NCBI GenBank assembly: GCA_023375785.1
Contig: SZWC01016104.1
Span: 14,309-47,480, forward strand
Origin: Penium margaritaceum
Taxonomy: Eukaryota > Streptophyta > Zygnematophyceae > Desmidiales > Peniaceae
Length of the DNA: 33,172 nt
Direction of reading: 5' to 3'
Shown here: positions 9,624 to 21,284 of the stretch, one piece after another
How positions within the stretch are numbered: the stretch's first letter is position 1
Layout: each line of letters begins with the position of its first letter
Notes under the pieces: generated by a model
What the model was told of the DNA's origin: nothing
The model's database searches: none
Seen by the model: the letters and a program-made list of their open reading frames with translations, nothing else
Position numbers and translations under genes: made by a program

Positions 9624-12600
9624 TCAAGGGGGGTGTGCTAGGGTGGTACCCCAGAGGGCACGTCGTTTTGAACGGGCAGTCAGTTCCTCCCAGTACTCGG
9701 CTATAGCCGCCTTCGGCATCCGAGATTCTGGTTCCCACGAGTTGTGTTCAAGTCCACAACCGGCCGAATGCACAAGGTACTCCTTGACCGCTCGTGCGTG
9801 GAGTGCACGCTCACGGTGCTCGAGGATGCGGTGCACCTCGCATTGTCCTTCTACGGCCAGGACGGAAGGCGGGGGCGGCTGAACAAACACATGCGCTTTG
9901 TATGGTGCAAGTAGACTGACATGGAACACGTTANGGCAGTCAGTTCCTCCCAGTACTCGGCTATAGCCGCCTTCGGCATCCGAGATTCTGGTTCCCACGA
10001 GTTGTGTTCAAGTCCACAACCGGCCGAATGCACAAGGTACTCCTTGACCGCTCGTGCGTGGAGTGCACGCTCACGGTGCTCGAGGATGCGGTGCACCTCG
10101 CATTGTCCTTCTACGGCCAGGACGGCAGGCGGGGGCGGCTGAACAAACACATCCGCTTTGTATGGTGCAAGTAGACTGACATGGAACACGTTATGAATTT
10201 GCATTGCAAATGACAGGTCCAACCGATACACCACTGGTCCTACTGCGTGCGTGATCACAAACGGCCCAAGCCACTTTGGCAACATCTTACATGCACCTGG
10301 TGTCTTCAACCGTAAGTTCTTTTTGCTCAAAAGCACTCGGTCGCCAACGGAGAACTTGACCTCCCGTCGGTTTTTGTCAGCACAGGCCTTTTGGCGTTGT
10401 CGAGCAGCGTATAGGTGTGCTTTTGCATTGCGCCAAAGCGCATCCATTCTTTTGACAAAGGCCTGGACGGAGGGAACCTGATCACCGTCGCCCCCGCACT
10501 TCACCATAGAAGCGGGTACCACCGGATGCCGACCATGGTTGAGGAAGAAGGGAGTATAGCCTGTCGACTCGCTTACCGCATTGTTGACAGCAAACTCTGC
10601 AGAGCAAGGAATTCATCCCAGTCCTCCATTGTTGAGTCAATGTACATGCGCAACATTTGTTCTAGTGTACGATTCATGCGCTCTGTCTGTCCATCTGTCC
10701 GCGGGTGGAATGCAATTGACATCTTCACTCGTGTTCCATATCACTCATTGAGTGCTTGCCAAAAGAGGCTTGGAAATCGAGGGTCACGGTCCAAGATGAT
10801 CTCCAACAGGATGCCATGGTACTTCACGACACCGTCGTAGAAGAGGCATGTTGTTTCCTATGCAGTGATCCATGACATTGTGGTCATGAAGTGTGCCATG
10901 CAGGTAGCACGGTCGATCACCACAAAGATGGCATCATGATCCTTTGTTGTTTGTCGAAGGCCGGTAATGAAATCTATAGCTACAGACTCCCATGGAGCGT
11001 TGGTAGCTCTAGGGGCTGGAGTAGCCCCCCTGGTGCCTCTTTGCTTGCATTGTTTTGGAGGTGAAGGTCACAAACCACACAGTACCTCCGTATGTCATTA
11101 CTCCATCCCGGCCACCAGTAATGCTCGATGAGCTCATAGCTTGTCTTCTTTGGGCCCACGTGCCCGGCTACTGGAGGGTTATGGAACTCAAATAGTATCT
11201 TCTCACATGGTTTTTCAGCGCATGGAACTACCACTTGTTCACCGTGCCAGTAGAGTCCTTCCGCTTCAATGAGGCCATGTTGCTCAATGTTCCGTGAATC
11301 TTGAAATCATGGATCAACGGTGTAGCCCATGCGAATCCGGTTCTTTAAAAGCTCGCTCCCACTAGTGGCCTTGGGGTTGGGCGGAGCGGGTTCGCATGTC
11401 AAGTTGATGATTTTGCCACTGTGGCAAAGTTACATTCTAACGATTTATTACTTCCCACCATGATTGCCACACAAACAGGGTTTCGGCTTAGCGGGTCTGC
11501 AAGGTTAACTCGACCGGGCCGATATTGCCACGTGAACAAGAAGTGACTCAAGTATTCACTCCAACGTGCTTAACGTCGAGACAGGTTGGGCAGTGTTTGG
11601 AATTATATCAGGCAATTGTGATCAGTAACTGTAATGATCTCCTCCTCTGGTCCTTCCAAATAACAACGCCAAACCTTGAAGGCATGCACGACAGCAAGAA
11701 GTTCTTGTTCCGTGGTGTAGCGTGTCTTTGCATTGGAAAGCTTTCGACTCTCGTACGCCACTGGGTGGCTGTCTTGCATGAGCACTGCTCCAATGCCAAC
11801 AATCGATGTATTACACCTTACTTCCCATGATTTCTTTGGGTCTGGCAAGGCTAGCACAGGCGCAGATGCAAGCATTTCCTTGACCTTGTTGAAGGCTGTC
11901 TCGCATTTGTCTGTCCAACGCCATTGTGTTGTCTTTCGTGTGAGGACTGTGAGCTCACTAACCAAGGAAGAGTATCCCATCATGAAACGCCTGAAGTAGT
12001 TCGACAGGCCAAGAAAAGATCATAAGTGACCCACGTTCTCAGGACGGGACCATTCCTTCACGCCTTGTACCTTACGCGGGTCCACTCGGATGCCATCTCC
12101 GCTCACAATGTGACCAAGGTACTCAAGTTCCTTTTGCGCAAACTTGCACTTGCTCATCTTTACAAAGAACTTGTTGTCCCGGAGGATTTCCAGTACCTCT
12201 CGCAAGTGCCTTTTGTGCTCTTATTCTGTCTTTGAGAAGATCAGGATGCCATCGAGATAAACCAATACATACTTCCTGAGTTGATTCTGAAACACGCTAT
12301 TTATCACAGCTTGGGATGTTGCAGGTGCATTGGTCAACCCGAAAGAGTGCACTCGCAATTGGTAATTTCCCAAGTGCGTACGGAATGCTGTTTTGGGTAC
12401 ATCCTCCTCCGTGATGCGGATCTGATGCTAACCTTGAGAAAGATTAAGCGATGTGAAGATCCTTGCTCCCTAAAGTTGGTCGAAAAGGTCCTCAATTTGT
12501 GGTAGTGGATATCGGTTCTTCACCGTAAGTTTGTTCAGTGCGCGATCATCTACGCACATGCACAGACCTCCATCCTTCTTACTCACAAAGAGGATCGGTG

Positions 12601-12839
12601 CGCCAAAGGGAGACGAGCTTGGCTCAATCCACCCTTTGGGTGGATACTCCTTGATTTGTGTTTCTGCGTCCTTCCTCTCAGCTACGCTGGGCTGATGTAT
12701 TGCCCAAAATTGAGGCGTGGCACCAGGATCGAGTGGTATGGTATGCCCGTCAATGTCACAACGTACTTCTAAGTCATTTGCTCCCTCATGTTCCTTGGGA
12801 CCACAATGCGGAGATGTTGCCTATGTTATGAACTTCTTG
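9624..12839 (-). pseudogene. Ty3/gypsy chromovirus polyprotein (RT, RNase H, integrase, chromodomain), 5'-truncated and decayed
   Basis: Reading down from 12839, the reverse transcriptase has the [14 protein letters not shown] and VDDRALNK motifs. Its YxDD box (12248-12259) reads YLDG, so the second catalytic Asp is lost. RNase H (about 11983-11603) has NTS in place of the usual DAS, losing a catalytic Asp; its TDH is kept. The integrase has an HHCC zinc region (about 11190-11080), then Asp in VVIDRA, Asp in ILDRDPRF and Glu in TDGQTER, a GPF (GPY/F-type) segment, and a C-terminal chromodomain (about 10120-9960, repeated at 9860-9675). The end is TGA at 9624-9626. Lesions: TAA just after the YLDG motif, TAG in the RT, TAG and TGA in the integrase core, and the duplicated block at 9675-10193. 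Gag and protease are missing; homology stops near 12840, where a copia scrap begins. Chromodomains target integration to marked chromatin. Confidence 0.88.
9675..10193. repeat. Adjacent direct duplication of 259 bp around the single N at 9934 (inside the gypsy)
   Basis: Positions 9675-9933 and 9935-10193 differ at only two bases (A/C in GGAAGG against GGCAGG, and G/C in ATGCGC against ATCCGC). The block covers the chromodomain, so the sequence appears to carry two chromodomains in a row when the element almost certainly has one. Confidence 0.9.
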
Positions 12840-12872
12840 TCGTAGTTCACATAGCATCTGTGTCAGCTCTAT

Positions 12873-13270
12873 TTGGAGACTACACGACACGTTGTTCAGT
12901 ATGTCAAGTCTACCAAATGCCTAGGTGTGTGCTTTTGCATGCAACCGTTTGCCGTTGTTGACAGATACACTGACATTTATTGGGTCCATGATTGCAGTGC
13001 CCTTAGCCAGGCTGACAACATCCTCGTTGAAGGAGGCACAACTATCTCATGTAAGATTGGCAAGCAAGATTCATTCGCACGGAGTTCAAATAAGGCTGAG
13101 CATTTTGTGTTGGAGGCTAGGGTTTGTGAGAGTGTCTGGTTGTGTCATCTCATGCAATATCCACGCCAACCTATCCGCTCCATCACCATCTGTTGTGACA
13201 ATGATAGCACGCACCTCATTGCAAAGCACGATGTCATCCCCTATCGCATCTACATCATCGCCTGCATCAT
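12873..13270 (+). pseudogene. Ty1/copia RNase H fragment
   Basis: The translation keeps the copia RNase H pattern: a Gly-x-x-Phe stretch, then GKQDSFARSSNKAEH, then ESVWLCHL, then CCDNDSTHLIAKH, the last standing for the usual Asp-Asn-x-Ala-x-x-x-Ala segment. The first catalytic segment (normally GYTDSDWAG) is degraded to YWVHDCSA. It is a plus-strand fragment with no RT in front, joined directly to the truncated minus-strand gypsy. Its homology fades before 13313, where copia B was inserted. Confidence 0.7.
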
Positions 13271-13312
13271 CCCTTGCCACATCTCCTTTGTCAGTTAAAT
13301 CATATCCTTCCA

Positions 13313-13317
13313 CTTCT
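13313..13317. repeat. Target-site duplication of copia B, left copy (CTTCT)
   Basis: CTTCT directly precedes the LTR end AGCTGG at 13318. The same five bases directly follow the other LTR end at 23459-23463. Five bases is the usual copia target duplication, so both ends of copia B are defined. Confidence 0.75.
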
Positions 13318-13589
13318 AGCTGGAAAACCTAATGCAGCAGGTTGGGACAACACCGTTGGTGATGCAGCGTGCGGGAACCCATGCTCATTGCTTAGGCTGC
13401 TCCCTTAGTGTGCTGCGCCAGAGTCTAAGTCTGAGAGCTCAGGTGTTGTCACTCATAAACGCGTGCGCCAGAGTTAGCACCAGACAACAGCTAAAATCTT
13501 GAAATGATTGATTAGGAAGCAACAATGAACAACAATGGGAGACCCCTCCAATTTTTAGCCTCCCCCCACCTCCCCCCAAGCTCTGGCCA

Positions 13590-13597
13590 ATCAGAAA
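13590..13597. repeat. 8-bp target duplication of the hAT-like element, left copy (ATCAGAAA)
   Basis: ATCAGAAA occurs here and again at 14738-14745, exactly at the two points where LTR homology stops and resumes. The uninterrupted LTR at about 22900-22915 has a single, related site (AATGAGAAA). An 8-bp duplication is characteristic of hAT-superfamily insertion. Confidence 0.8.
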
Positions 13598-14737
13598 GCT
13601 GAATGATTCCCTTTTATCCACCATTCGAGCGTTAGCCTTCCCAAATACCCACTTTTCTTAACGATTGACCACTATACCAAAAAATTGTCAATATTGACTA
13701 TCCGTGAACATTGTGCCCACTTTTGAGAAAAGATGCAAAGAATCCTGGTATTTCAGTCCCACTTTCTCCCCAAGTCGGGATAACGTGCATATTTTGAAAA
13801 AAAAGAGAAATTTGCTTATGTTTTCATTTCTTTACGTTTTGAGGCGTCATTCTGTGTGCAATAATGGGAACCTCCTTCACTTTATTCTGATATGGTCGAC
13901 TTTTGCTGATGATCGTGGCAGGGGGATTTTTTGAAAGTTTGTCTGATGTCATGTTTATAAAATGAAGACTTTGCGTCGTTGCGTCTTTCCACAAACAAAC
14001 GTGCTGGAATATGGTCGCAAGGCCGATATCTCTGCCACCGAATGGACATTGGCAGAATCGTTCACGCCACCAATATAGAGCACAAGGGGGAGGGGGTGGG
14101 AGGGGGAGGGGGGAGGGGTGGGCCGGCCCTCTCCCCTGCGAATGCGGAAGACAGGCCGGAGGCTACCCCTTGCCACAGCGAGGGCTCGCCGACGGCCAGC
14201 AGCTGCACGACGAGTAGCTCGCTAGCCGTCGGAAAGCCAGCTGTCCACCGACGGACAGCAGCTCGCTGGCCGACGGCATAAAGCTCACTGGACGACGGCC
14301 AACAATTATGAAGTTACAAATTTGCAACATCGCAAGGGCAAAGGCTCGTGGCCGATGACCTCAAGCCCTCGCCCTCGCATCCCCCCTCATCATCAATTGT
14401 GAACAGGGACAAGGAGAGAAAGTGAAATAAAAAGTACAGGAGAGATGCGGGTGGGAGAGAGAAAGGAGCGAGGAGTGGGTGGCAGCGGGTGGGGATCCGT
14501 TTCAAAGTGTTTGCGATGTGTACGGGATGGACTTGCCGCGCACAAAAGTGGGCATTGGAGTCATATGGTTGAAAGTGGGTAACGGTCGCAAGTTCTTTCA
14601 ATTTCATTGAAAAGAGCAAAAATTGGGGAAAGCGTAAACATCCGGACAAAAAGTGGGGAATCCAGTCTACGATCCCCAGAAGGTAGGTAACCTTTCATAG
14701 AACAGTTTCAAAACGTGGGTAAAAAGGAATCCCCCCC
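13598..14737. mobile_element. Non-autonomous hAT-like DNA transposon, 1140 bp
   Basis: This sequence interrupts the copia B LTR and is absent from the other LTR copies. Its ends carry imperfect terminal inverted repeats: GATTCCCTTTTATCCAC near the left end against GATTCCTTTTTACCCAC read inward from the right end (15 of 17), offset by 6-7 bases from the duplicated target. The motif CCCACTTTT or a close variant is scattered near both ends, in opposite orientation at the two ends, like the subterminal repeats that hAT transposases bind. I see no transposase. The right half is G-rich with a GGGGGAGGGGG-type run near 14090, and the middle repeats a GCTCGC-TGGCCGACGG-like motif around 14200-14300. 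Confidence 0.8.
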
Positions 14738-14745
14738 ATCAGAAA
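14738..14745. repeat. 8-bp target duplication of the hAT-like element, right copy (ATCAGAAA)
   Basis: This is the second copy of ATCAGAAA, immediately after a run of seven C that ends the inserted element. LTR homology resumes without a break in the following ATGACCTATTTTCT. Confidence 0.8.
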
Positions 14746-15286
14746 AATGACCTATTTTCTGGCAGGCAGCTTTTTCTCGGTGAGCGCTGCCAGATAAACG
14801 ACAGCCCAAAACATGGGCTACGTCCGTTTTGCCTGAAAACTGGACCATACCATAATACGCACGCAGAAAACGCAGTCGTGCGGTCATAATCACCTAGAAA
14901 AATATCAGCAACGAGTTATAGCCGCCTTAGCCCAGGCGGCGTCTACGCTACACGTCTTCGGTCCCAACAGTGCCCAAATAAAATGAAACTTGGACCCTAA
15001 GTAGAACATGGCGCTACAAGTGAAACAGCTCGATCAGACCCAACACTAGACGCATGCAGACAACAAATGCAGCGACAATGACTGCTGGCGGCATGACTGC
15101 CGAGGAGGTCTGCCGATGGAGCTGAGCACGTTGGAGCGAAGAGGCTCCAGTGTGCGTTCGCTCCACCGGACGACACTCCAACAGTGTCGCGTCTTGCCAT
15201 CAACCATCTGCACGTTGATGTACACAAGCCGGGACACAACAAAGTACAAAGAGAGCACAGAGAGCACAAGTACCAAGTGCATAGGG

Positions 15287-15288
<2 letters not shown>

Positions 15289-15373
<85 letters not shown>

Positions 15374-15439
15374 NNNNNNNNNNNNNNNNNNNNNNNNNNN
15401 NNNNNNNNNNNNNNNNNNNNNNNNNNNNNNNNNNNNNNN

Positions 15440-15485
<46 letters not shown>
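15289..15485 (+). repeat. (AG)n microsatellite with an internal assembly gap
   Basis: AG dinucleotides run from 15289 to 15373 and from 15440 to 15485 (one interruption, AAAG), with 66 N at 15374-15439. It sits where the LTR edge of copia B (GAGAGAGATGCG in the other copy) should meet the sequence after pol. It probably expanded from that AG-rich LTR end. The gap size is a placeholder, so the true array length is unknown. Confidence 0.9.
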
Positions 15486-15488
<3 letters not shown>

Positions 15489-15489
15489 C

Positions 15490-18400
15490 TCACGCACACA
15501 CACCAACCGCACTCACAGCCTTCTTGAATGAGTCACGTTTCAGTGCCTTGGTCAAGAATTCAGCCAACTGATATGTCGTCTCAATCCACACTATGCTGAT
15601 GCTGTTGTCATGCAATAATGAACGCACATAGTGATACTCGACATTGATGTGGTTTATACGAGTGTGATGCACGCCATCATTATCATCAATGGCCATGGAA
15701 TTCTCATTGTCCTAGTGCAACGTGATGGATGGGACTGACTGAAACAACTCGGAAAACATGCGACACATCCACACCCTCACATGCGCCAGAACCAAGGACC
15801 ACATACTCAGCCTCATCAATGCTGTGTGTAATGCAGCCTTGCCTTCCGGTGTGCAAGGAAACAGCCGTGTCGCTAACACGAAAGATCCAGCCTATATGAA
15901 TCTTACCATCCGGACTGCCGTGCACTGTCGGTGTAGCCTACCGCAACAACGGATGGCTGTCGAAGCTACATGACGCCTCACTGTGGGGTGAAACTGACAT
16001 AGCGCAGTACTCAAATCGCAGCCTCAAAGTGGAGTTGAAACGCCTCTTGAGAGAACTGGGCAAGGAGGTTGATGGCGAACGCAATGTCTGGAAGTGTCAT
16101 CGTCGCTAGGAGCATCAGTGACCCGATGACACGTAGATACGTGGTTACATCTACTGATTCCCCCACCACGACTGGATCAAACCTCTTCAGCTTCACCTGA
16201 CCATCCAGTGACATGGGTGAGGATGCTCTTGGCATGAGGGCAAGTCCTCAGGAAAGCGCACGGACAAGGTCTGGACATAGGCAGCCTTATGGACGTGCGG
16301 GAAACTCATGGAGTGATCATGCTCAAGCTCCATGCATAGAAATACTCGTGCTGACCCGAGGTCCTTCATCTGGTAGGCGGCATGTAGTAGGTCCTTGATG
16401 CACTAGATGGCAGCTGCATCCAGCGATACGATGAGTAGGTCATCGACATAGACTAGGACAACGACAAAGGTTTGACCTCCCGGGCTGAAAAATAGTGCGG
16501 GATCGGTAGTGCTGCGAAGGAGGTTGCACCTGAGAAGTGTACGACTGATCTCCTGATTCCAGTAGCGCGGTGACTGCTTCAGGCCATAAAGGGCCTTCCG
16601 TAGCTTCTAGTCCTTGCCAAATCCATCGTCGAAACCTGAAGGTTGCACCATGTAGGGCTCCTCACCTTCCAATAAGCCATGGAGAAAGGTGTTGTTTACA
16701 TCTATCTGATGGAGCTCCCACCCGTGCTGGGCAACCAGGCTAAACATTGTCCGGCTAGTGGAGAACCGACCGACCAGGACAAAGATCTGGTCATAGTCAG
16801 GCCTCGGAACCTGGACAAATCCCTTGGCCGTAAGTCAGGCGTTGTACTTGTGTGAGAATCCATCTGGATTCCACTTTCTTTGGAGGACCAACTTGGTGCC
16901 GATGGCCTTTTGGCCGGGGGGAAGGTCGACAAGCTCATAGATATGATGTTGCCAAATGGTAGCAAGCTCGTCGGTGCATGCATCCTCCCAGTGTGGGGTC
17001 TCGGGAGACGCTAGAGCCTCACGTGGGGTGGCTGAGTCCTCTAGTCGCTCTGTGGCGCGGACACTGAGGGTGTGGGCATCTCCCGCCCCAGATGGCACGC
17101 ATATGAGTGTAGCTACGACGCCACGTTGGTGCTATTGCTATGCAAGGCATAGCCCAAGGCCGACCCCGGATGCAGGTCAGTGGCGACTAACAATGTGGCC
17201 AAGCCAAGCTCCTTGGTGCCAGGGTCCCCACTCACGACTATGGGAGTGGGTTTGCCTAGAGTACACGAGCCTTGTGGCATAACAAGGGTTGCGACGCAAG
17301 AGGGCGTGAGGCGGCGACCTGAGTTCTTAGTGTCGGCTTGGGTCAGAGGCTCCCACCTGGACCACGTGTGTAGCATGCTGGCATGGACGGAGCATCCGGC
17401 CCAAACGGGCTGGAAGAAACGAACGGCCAAGCCGGCCCAGAGGGGCTGGCAGAGACGGGCGGGACAGCCGGCCCGTAGGGGCTGGTGGACACGGACAAAG
17501 TAGCTGGCTCATAAAGGCCTACGAACGAGAATGGGGCTACCGAATCAGAGGGGTGAGCGGACACGGACGGGACAGCCGGCCCGGAGGAGCTAGCGGACAC
17601 GGGCGCGGGAGCCGGCCCGAAGGGGCTGGCGCACACGGGCGAGGTAGCAGGTCCTGAGGGGCTCACGGACACGGACGGAGCGGCCGCATCGGAGAGGCCA
17701 GCGGACGCAGACGAGATGGTCGGCACAGAAGGGCCAGCGGACACAGACAGAGCGGCCGGCTTAGAGAGGCTAGCAGGCTGAGATGGAACGGCCGGCTTAG
17801 AAGGGCCAGTGGACGCGGATGACGGAGCTGGCATGGAGGGACAGGTATAAACGGGCGGGGCAGCCAGCCAATGAGCACCAGCGGGCATAGACGATTTGAC
17901 GCCCGGAAGTGACTCGATAGAGGACGGACCCACCACTCCCCCACGTGACGGGAGGGACATCAACGTGCCGGAGCGAACGAGGTCACCGGGAAAGAGGTCC
18001 TCAAAGAAGAGAGCATCTTGGGACTCGATGATGTAGCACCGGGAGGGATCCCAGAAGAGCCACACCTTTGACTGACGCGGGATGCCAAGGAAGGTGCAGA
18101 GACGGCCGCGAGGCTTGAGCTTGCTGCCCTAGTGTGGGGCAGGCAACCATATGATGGGTACGCACCCCAAGACGCAAGCCGGGCAGAGGTCAACTCGCTC
18201 GCCACACCAGCGTTGGTATGGTGTGGAATGACTTGGAAGGGATCCGTGGGAAATGCGATTCCAGACCCACGTCATGTAAGTCATGGTCTCGAAGTTGAAG
18301 CCATCAGAGAGTCCAGACTCGACTCGCATGGTGCAGACCACGTCGGTCATGGTGCAATTCTACCACTCAGAGACGTCGTTTCGGGCTAGCGCGCAAGGTG

Positions 18401-21284
18401 CCAACATCTCATGATTGATACCAAGGGAAGGGAGGAAGAGTGTGGTCTCTCCCATAAATTCGCCACCGCGATCAGAGCAAATACTGCGGAGAGGGTGACT
18501 ACACTCGCGTGCAGCGCGGATAAGCCAGGCCTAAATGGTGGAGGTGACATCACTCTTTTGCCGCAGACAGTAAACTCAGCGATAGGGAGAATAGTCGTTT
18601 GTGAGAGTTAGGACATAGCGTCCGTGCTCCCTGACGGACTCCGTCGGAAGGGGACCCATGACATCAGAGTGGACCAGGTCCAACAGGGCGGACGCACGAG
18701 AGGAGGATAGGGGATAGGTGGACAGGGGATAGGTGCATTTTCCCCTGAGCACACTCAATGTACTCAGTGGGACATGGCAGTGGAAAGGAGGTTGGATCAA
18801 GGCCTTTGGCTGGCTGTGTGTGAAGCATGCTCTCGACATCGATAGAGTGGACGTGACAGAGGCGGCAATGATGGACACGTGTATGATGCGGATAGAGTGT
18901 GCTAGTAACAAACACGGGGCTTGTCTTAGCCCATGGGGAGGGGACAGGGGAAGACCACGATATGCGTGGCATGAGCCACAAGTTTCCATGGGCGGTGGCA
19001 TGCAAGACGACATAATTTGACAAACGCAACGACACAGTGCCTACACCGCGCGAGGGTAGTACGTCCATGCTCATGCGCTCAAGGGTAGGGATGTACAGGA
19101 GGCTGAGCTCAAGACCTGGAACAAAGAGGACATTGGTCACAAAGACATCCCCAACAAGACCACGGAAACGGACCACATCGACGCCGCGAATAAGCAAGAC
19201 CTGACCAGAACCTGTCCGAACCCCAGAGACATCGGTAACGGAGCCAAGGACACTGAAGGCCTCACGGAGGCCATCATGTGATGCGTTGTTCTCGAGCCGA
19301 TGATCTAGGTTTTGGCAAAAACCTACACCGGTGTTGCCAGTTCACTAAAGATCACATGGCAGTGGTCGAGGGACGCAGACGCATTGGATGGGGCTGTGAA
19401 CTGGGATTGTCAGTCATCCAGCCAGGTGACATTATCACTAAGAGGAGCAGGTGGGGAAGGCACGACATGGAACGGAACGGACAAAGGTACACTCACAACC
19501 GCACCTCGGTCTCTGTCATGCATGGTAGGACAGGGCGACAAGCAGCGACGCAACTCGCACTTCCTTGGAGAGGTGGGCCTGGCAGTCCGAGCTGGAGTGC
19601 GATGAATTGCTCCAACCGACGCTCGTAGGTGGATGGCCGGACTGAGTAGACCGACTGTGGCATGACGGTACCAGAGTCCGAGAAGAAGGAGGGAGGCACC
19701 GGTGACGTAAGAGCGGGTGTCAATGGTTGTGAATGATGCTACGGCTCAGCTGTTGGAGGGTGAAAGGGAGCGGGCGGCGCGGACACAGTCGGAGTAGTGA
19801 TAGTCACGGAAGCGACGGCAAGGTGGCGCTCATGCTGGCGACGCATTGTGGCGATGACGCGCGCCTCGTCCGTCAGGATCAGACATGTGTACCACCCCTG
19901 TCCAGGCTGGCCACAATTGTGGCAGACTAAGCTCCCGCCACTGGATCTGCTCCATTGCTTTTGTGGGCCCTTGCCCTTCTTGCCCTTACGTTTCTTCTTG
20001 CCGGATGATGAGGCGCCGGAGGACGCAGCTGCTGCGGGGGCGACAACAGCCACTCAGGCGACAGCGGGAGAGGTGAGGGCCTCAGTGCGCTTGATACAAG
20101 ACTCCTGACAGGGCTCCTCGATGCAGAGAAAGAGCTCATATGCCCAGGGCATGAGGGTGCCCTGAGCAGCCATCACGACAAGAACATCTTGGGTGTAGTG
20201 CACGAAGATGGCGGCGAACACATCGGTTGCCCCCTACTTGACGGTGAGGATCGCAGATACAAGGGTCGTGCAGCGTCTCCCAGGTAGCGAAGAATGTCAT
20301 CCGCCCACTGCCAATAGGAGGTGACTGTCTCGGTCTCCCCCATATGGAGGTAATTGAACTCCCAAAGCAGTCGGCTGGTCTCTGCCTCGTTCAAAAGGCG
20401 ATGAGGGTGTGTGAGGATGACGTTGCGGGGTCGGGGAGGCTGCCATTCGAGAAGTCGTCGGGGAAGGGCTCGAGAGCAAGACGTGAAGCCGGAGGGGTGA
20501 CGGGGACAAGGGCACATACAGTGCGACCAACATCATACACCTAGCTGGCCTGGGTGGAGTCGTAGGGCAGGATGTAGTATGGCCACAGGCCATCACCCTA
20601 CACCTAGATGCGGAAGCTAAGCTCCCCGCTCCAGAAGTGCTCGCCAACCTGGAGCGCTGGGGGTGGGGTTTCAATGTCCTATGGTCTACGACCAGCTTTC
20701 AGAGCGGGACCTAGGACGAAAGACACGGTCTGCCTTTGGCGCTGGGTATGCTGTTGCACCAAATACCATGTACCAGAGGAAACGACAGGACTAACATGCT
20801 CCGGTGGAAGGAAGGGCAGTGACTGCTGATGCTGCTACAGTTGCTCCTGCTGGTGATGCGGCTAGTATTGCGGCTGCAGTGTCAGCGGCTGTAGTGCCGC
20901 TAACTGCTGCATCAGCGTTGAGAGCTGCTGGCGTATGGCGGCTAGCGGATCTGTCAAGCTAGCAAGGCTCACGATAGGTCCTTCACTATGTTGGTGATAC
21001 TACGGCTGTTATTGCTGTTGTCGTGGTAGTTACTGCTGCTGCAACTGCTGCGGCTGCTGCTACTGCTGCTGTAATGGCTACTATAGTGGCTGCTGTTGTT
21101 GTTGTTGCAGCGGCTGGTGCTATGACTGCTGTAGCTACTACTATTGCTGCTCCTGCTACTGCTGTTGCTGGTTCAGCGGCGGCAGCTACTACTATTGTTG
21201 TTGCTACCTCAACTATTGCAGTTGCTGTAGAATCGAAGGATCGATGGGTCCTCCCTCAGAGGACCTCTCCTCACTTTTAGCCAT
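15490..21284 (-). pseudogene. Copia B gag-pol polyprotein, heavily decayed
   Basis: The start is ATG at 21284-21282 (MAKSEERSSEGG, matching MAGTPSEEGSSTVGG of copia C). The next 290 codons or so keep one frame without indels yet hold at least 20 stops, nearly all TAG in Gln-rich stretches. The Gag knuckle (19883-19924) reads CHNCGQPGQGWYTC, with Gln for the zinc-binding His. The protease DSGA is changed to GSRT (Gly codon at 19296-19298). Integrase remnants lie at about 18950-18100, including VHSDVMGP. A 12-residue Ser/Pro repeat spans about 17860-17390. RT covers about 17000-16000 with an intact YVDD at 16439-16450. RNase H runs from about 15960 to TGA 15490-15492, ending [15 protein letters not shown]. 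Several frameshifts fall in RT and RNase H. Confidence 0.88.

Larger units (their letters stand above)
13318..15288 (-). repeat. 3' LTR of copia B, interrupted by a DNA transposon
   Basis: Positions 13318-13597 align with 22621-22905 (shared AGCTGGAAAACCTAATGCAG and GAGAGCTC-GGTGTTGTCACTCA landmarks). Positions 14738-15288 align with 22906-23440 (shared ATGACCTATTTTCT, ACCATACCATAATACGCA and GAGGTCTGCCGATGGAGCTG). Together these make about 825 bp, close to the 838 bp of the 5' LTR. The right edge blends into an AG microsatellite, so the terminal bases cannot be seen. Confidence 0.85.

Noticed and set aside
9675..10193. A polyprotein with two chromodomains in tandem
   Set aside because: The second copy is part of the 259-bp block repeated around the N at 9934, and the frame is not continuous between the copies.
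15116..15571. Open frames made of Arg-Glu or Ser-Leu repeats
   Set aside because: They are translations of the (AG)n microsatellite and include the N gap.
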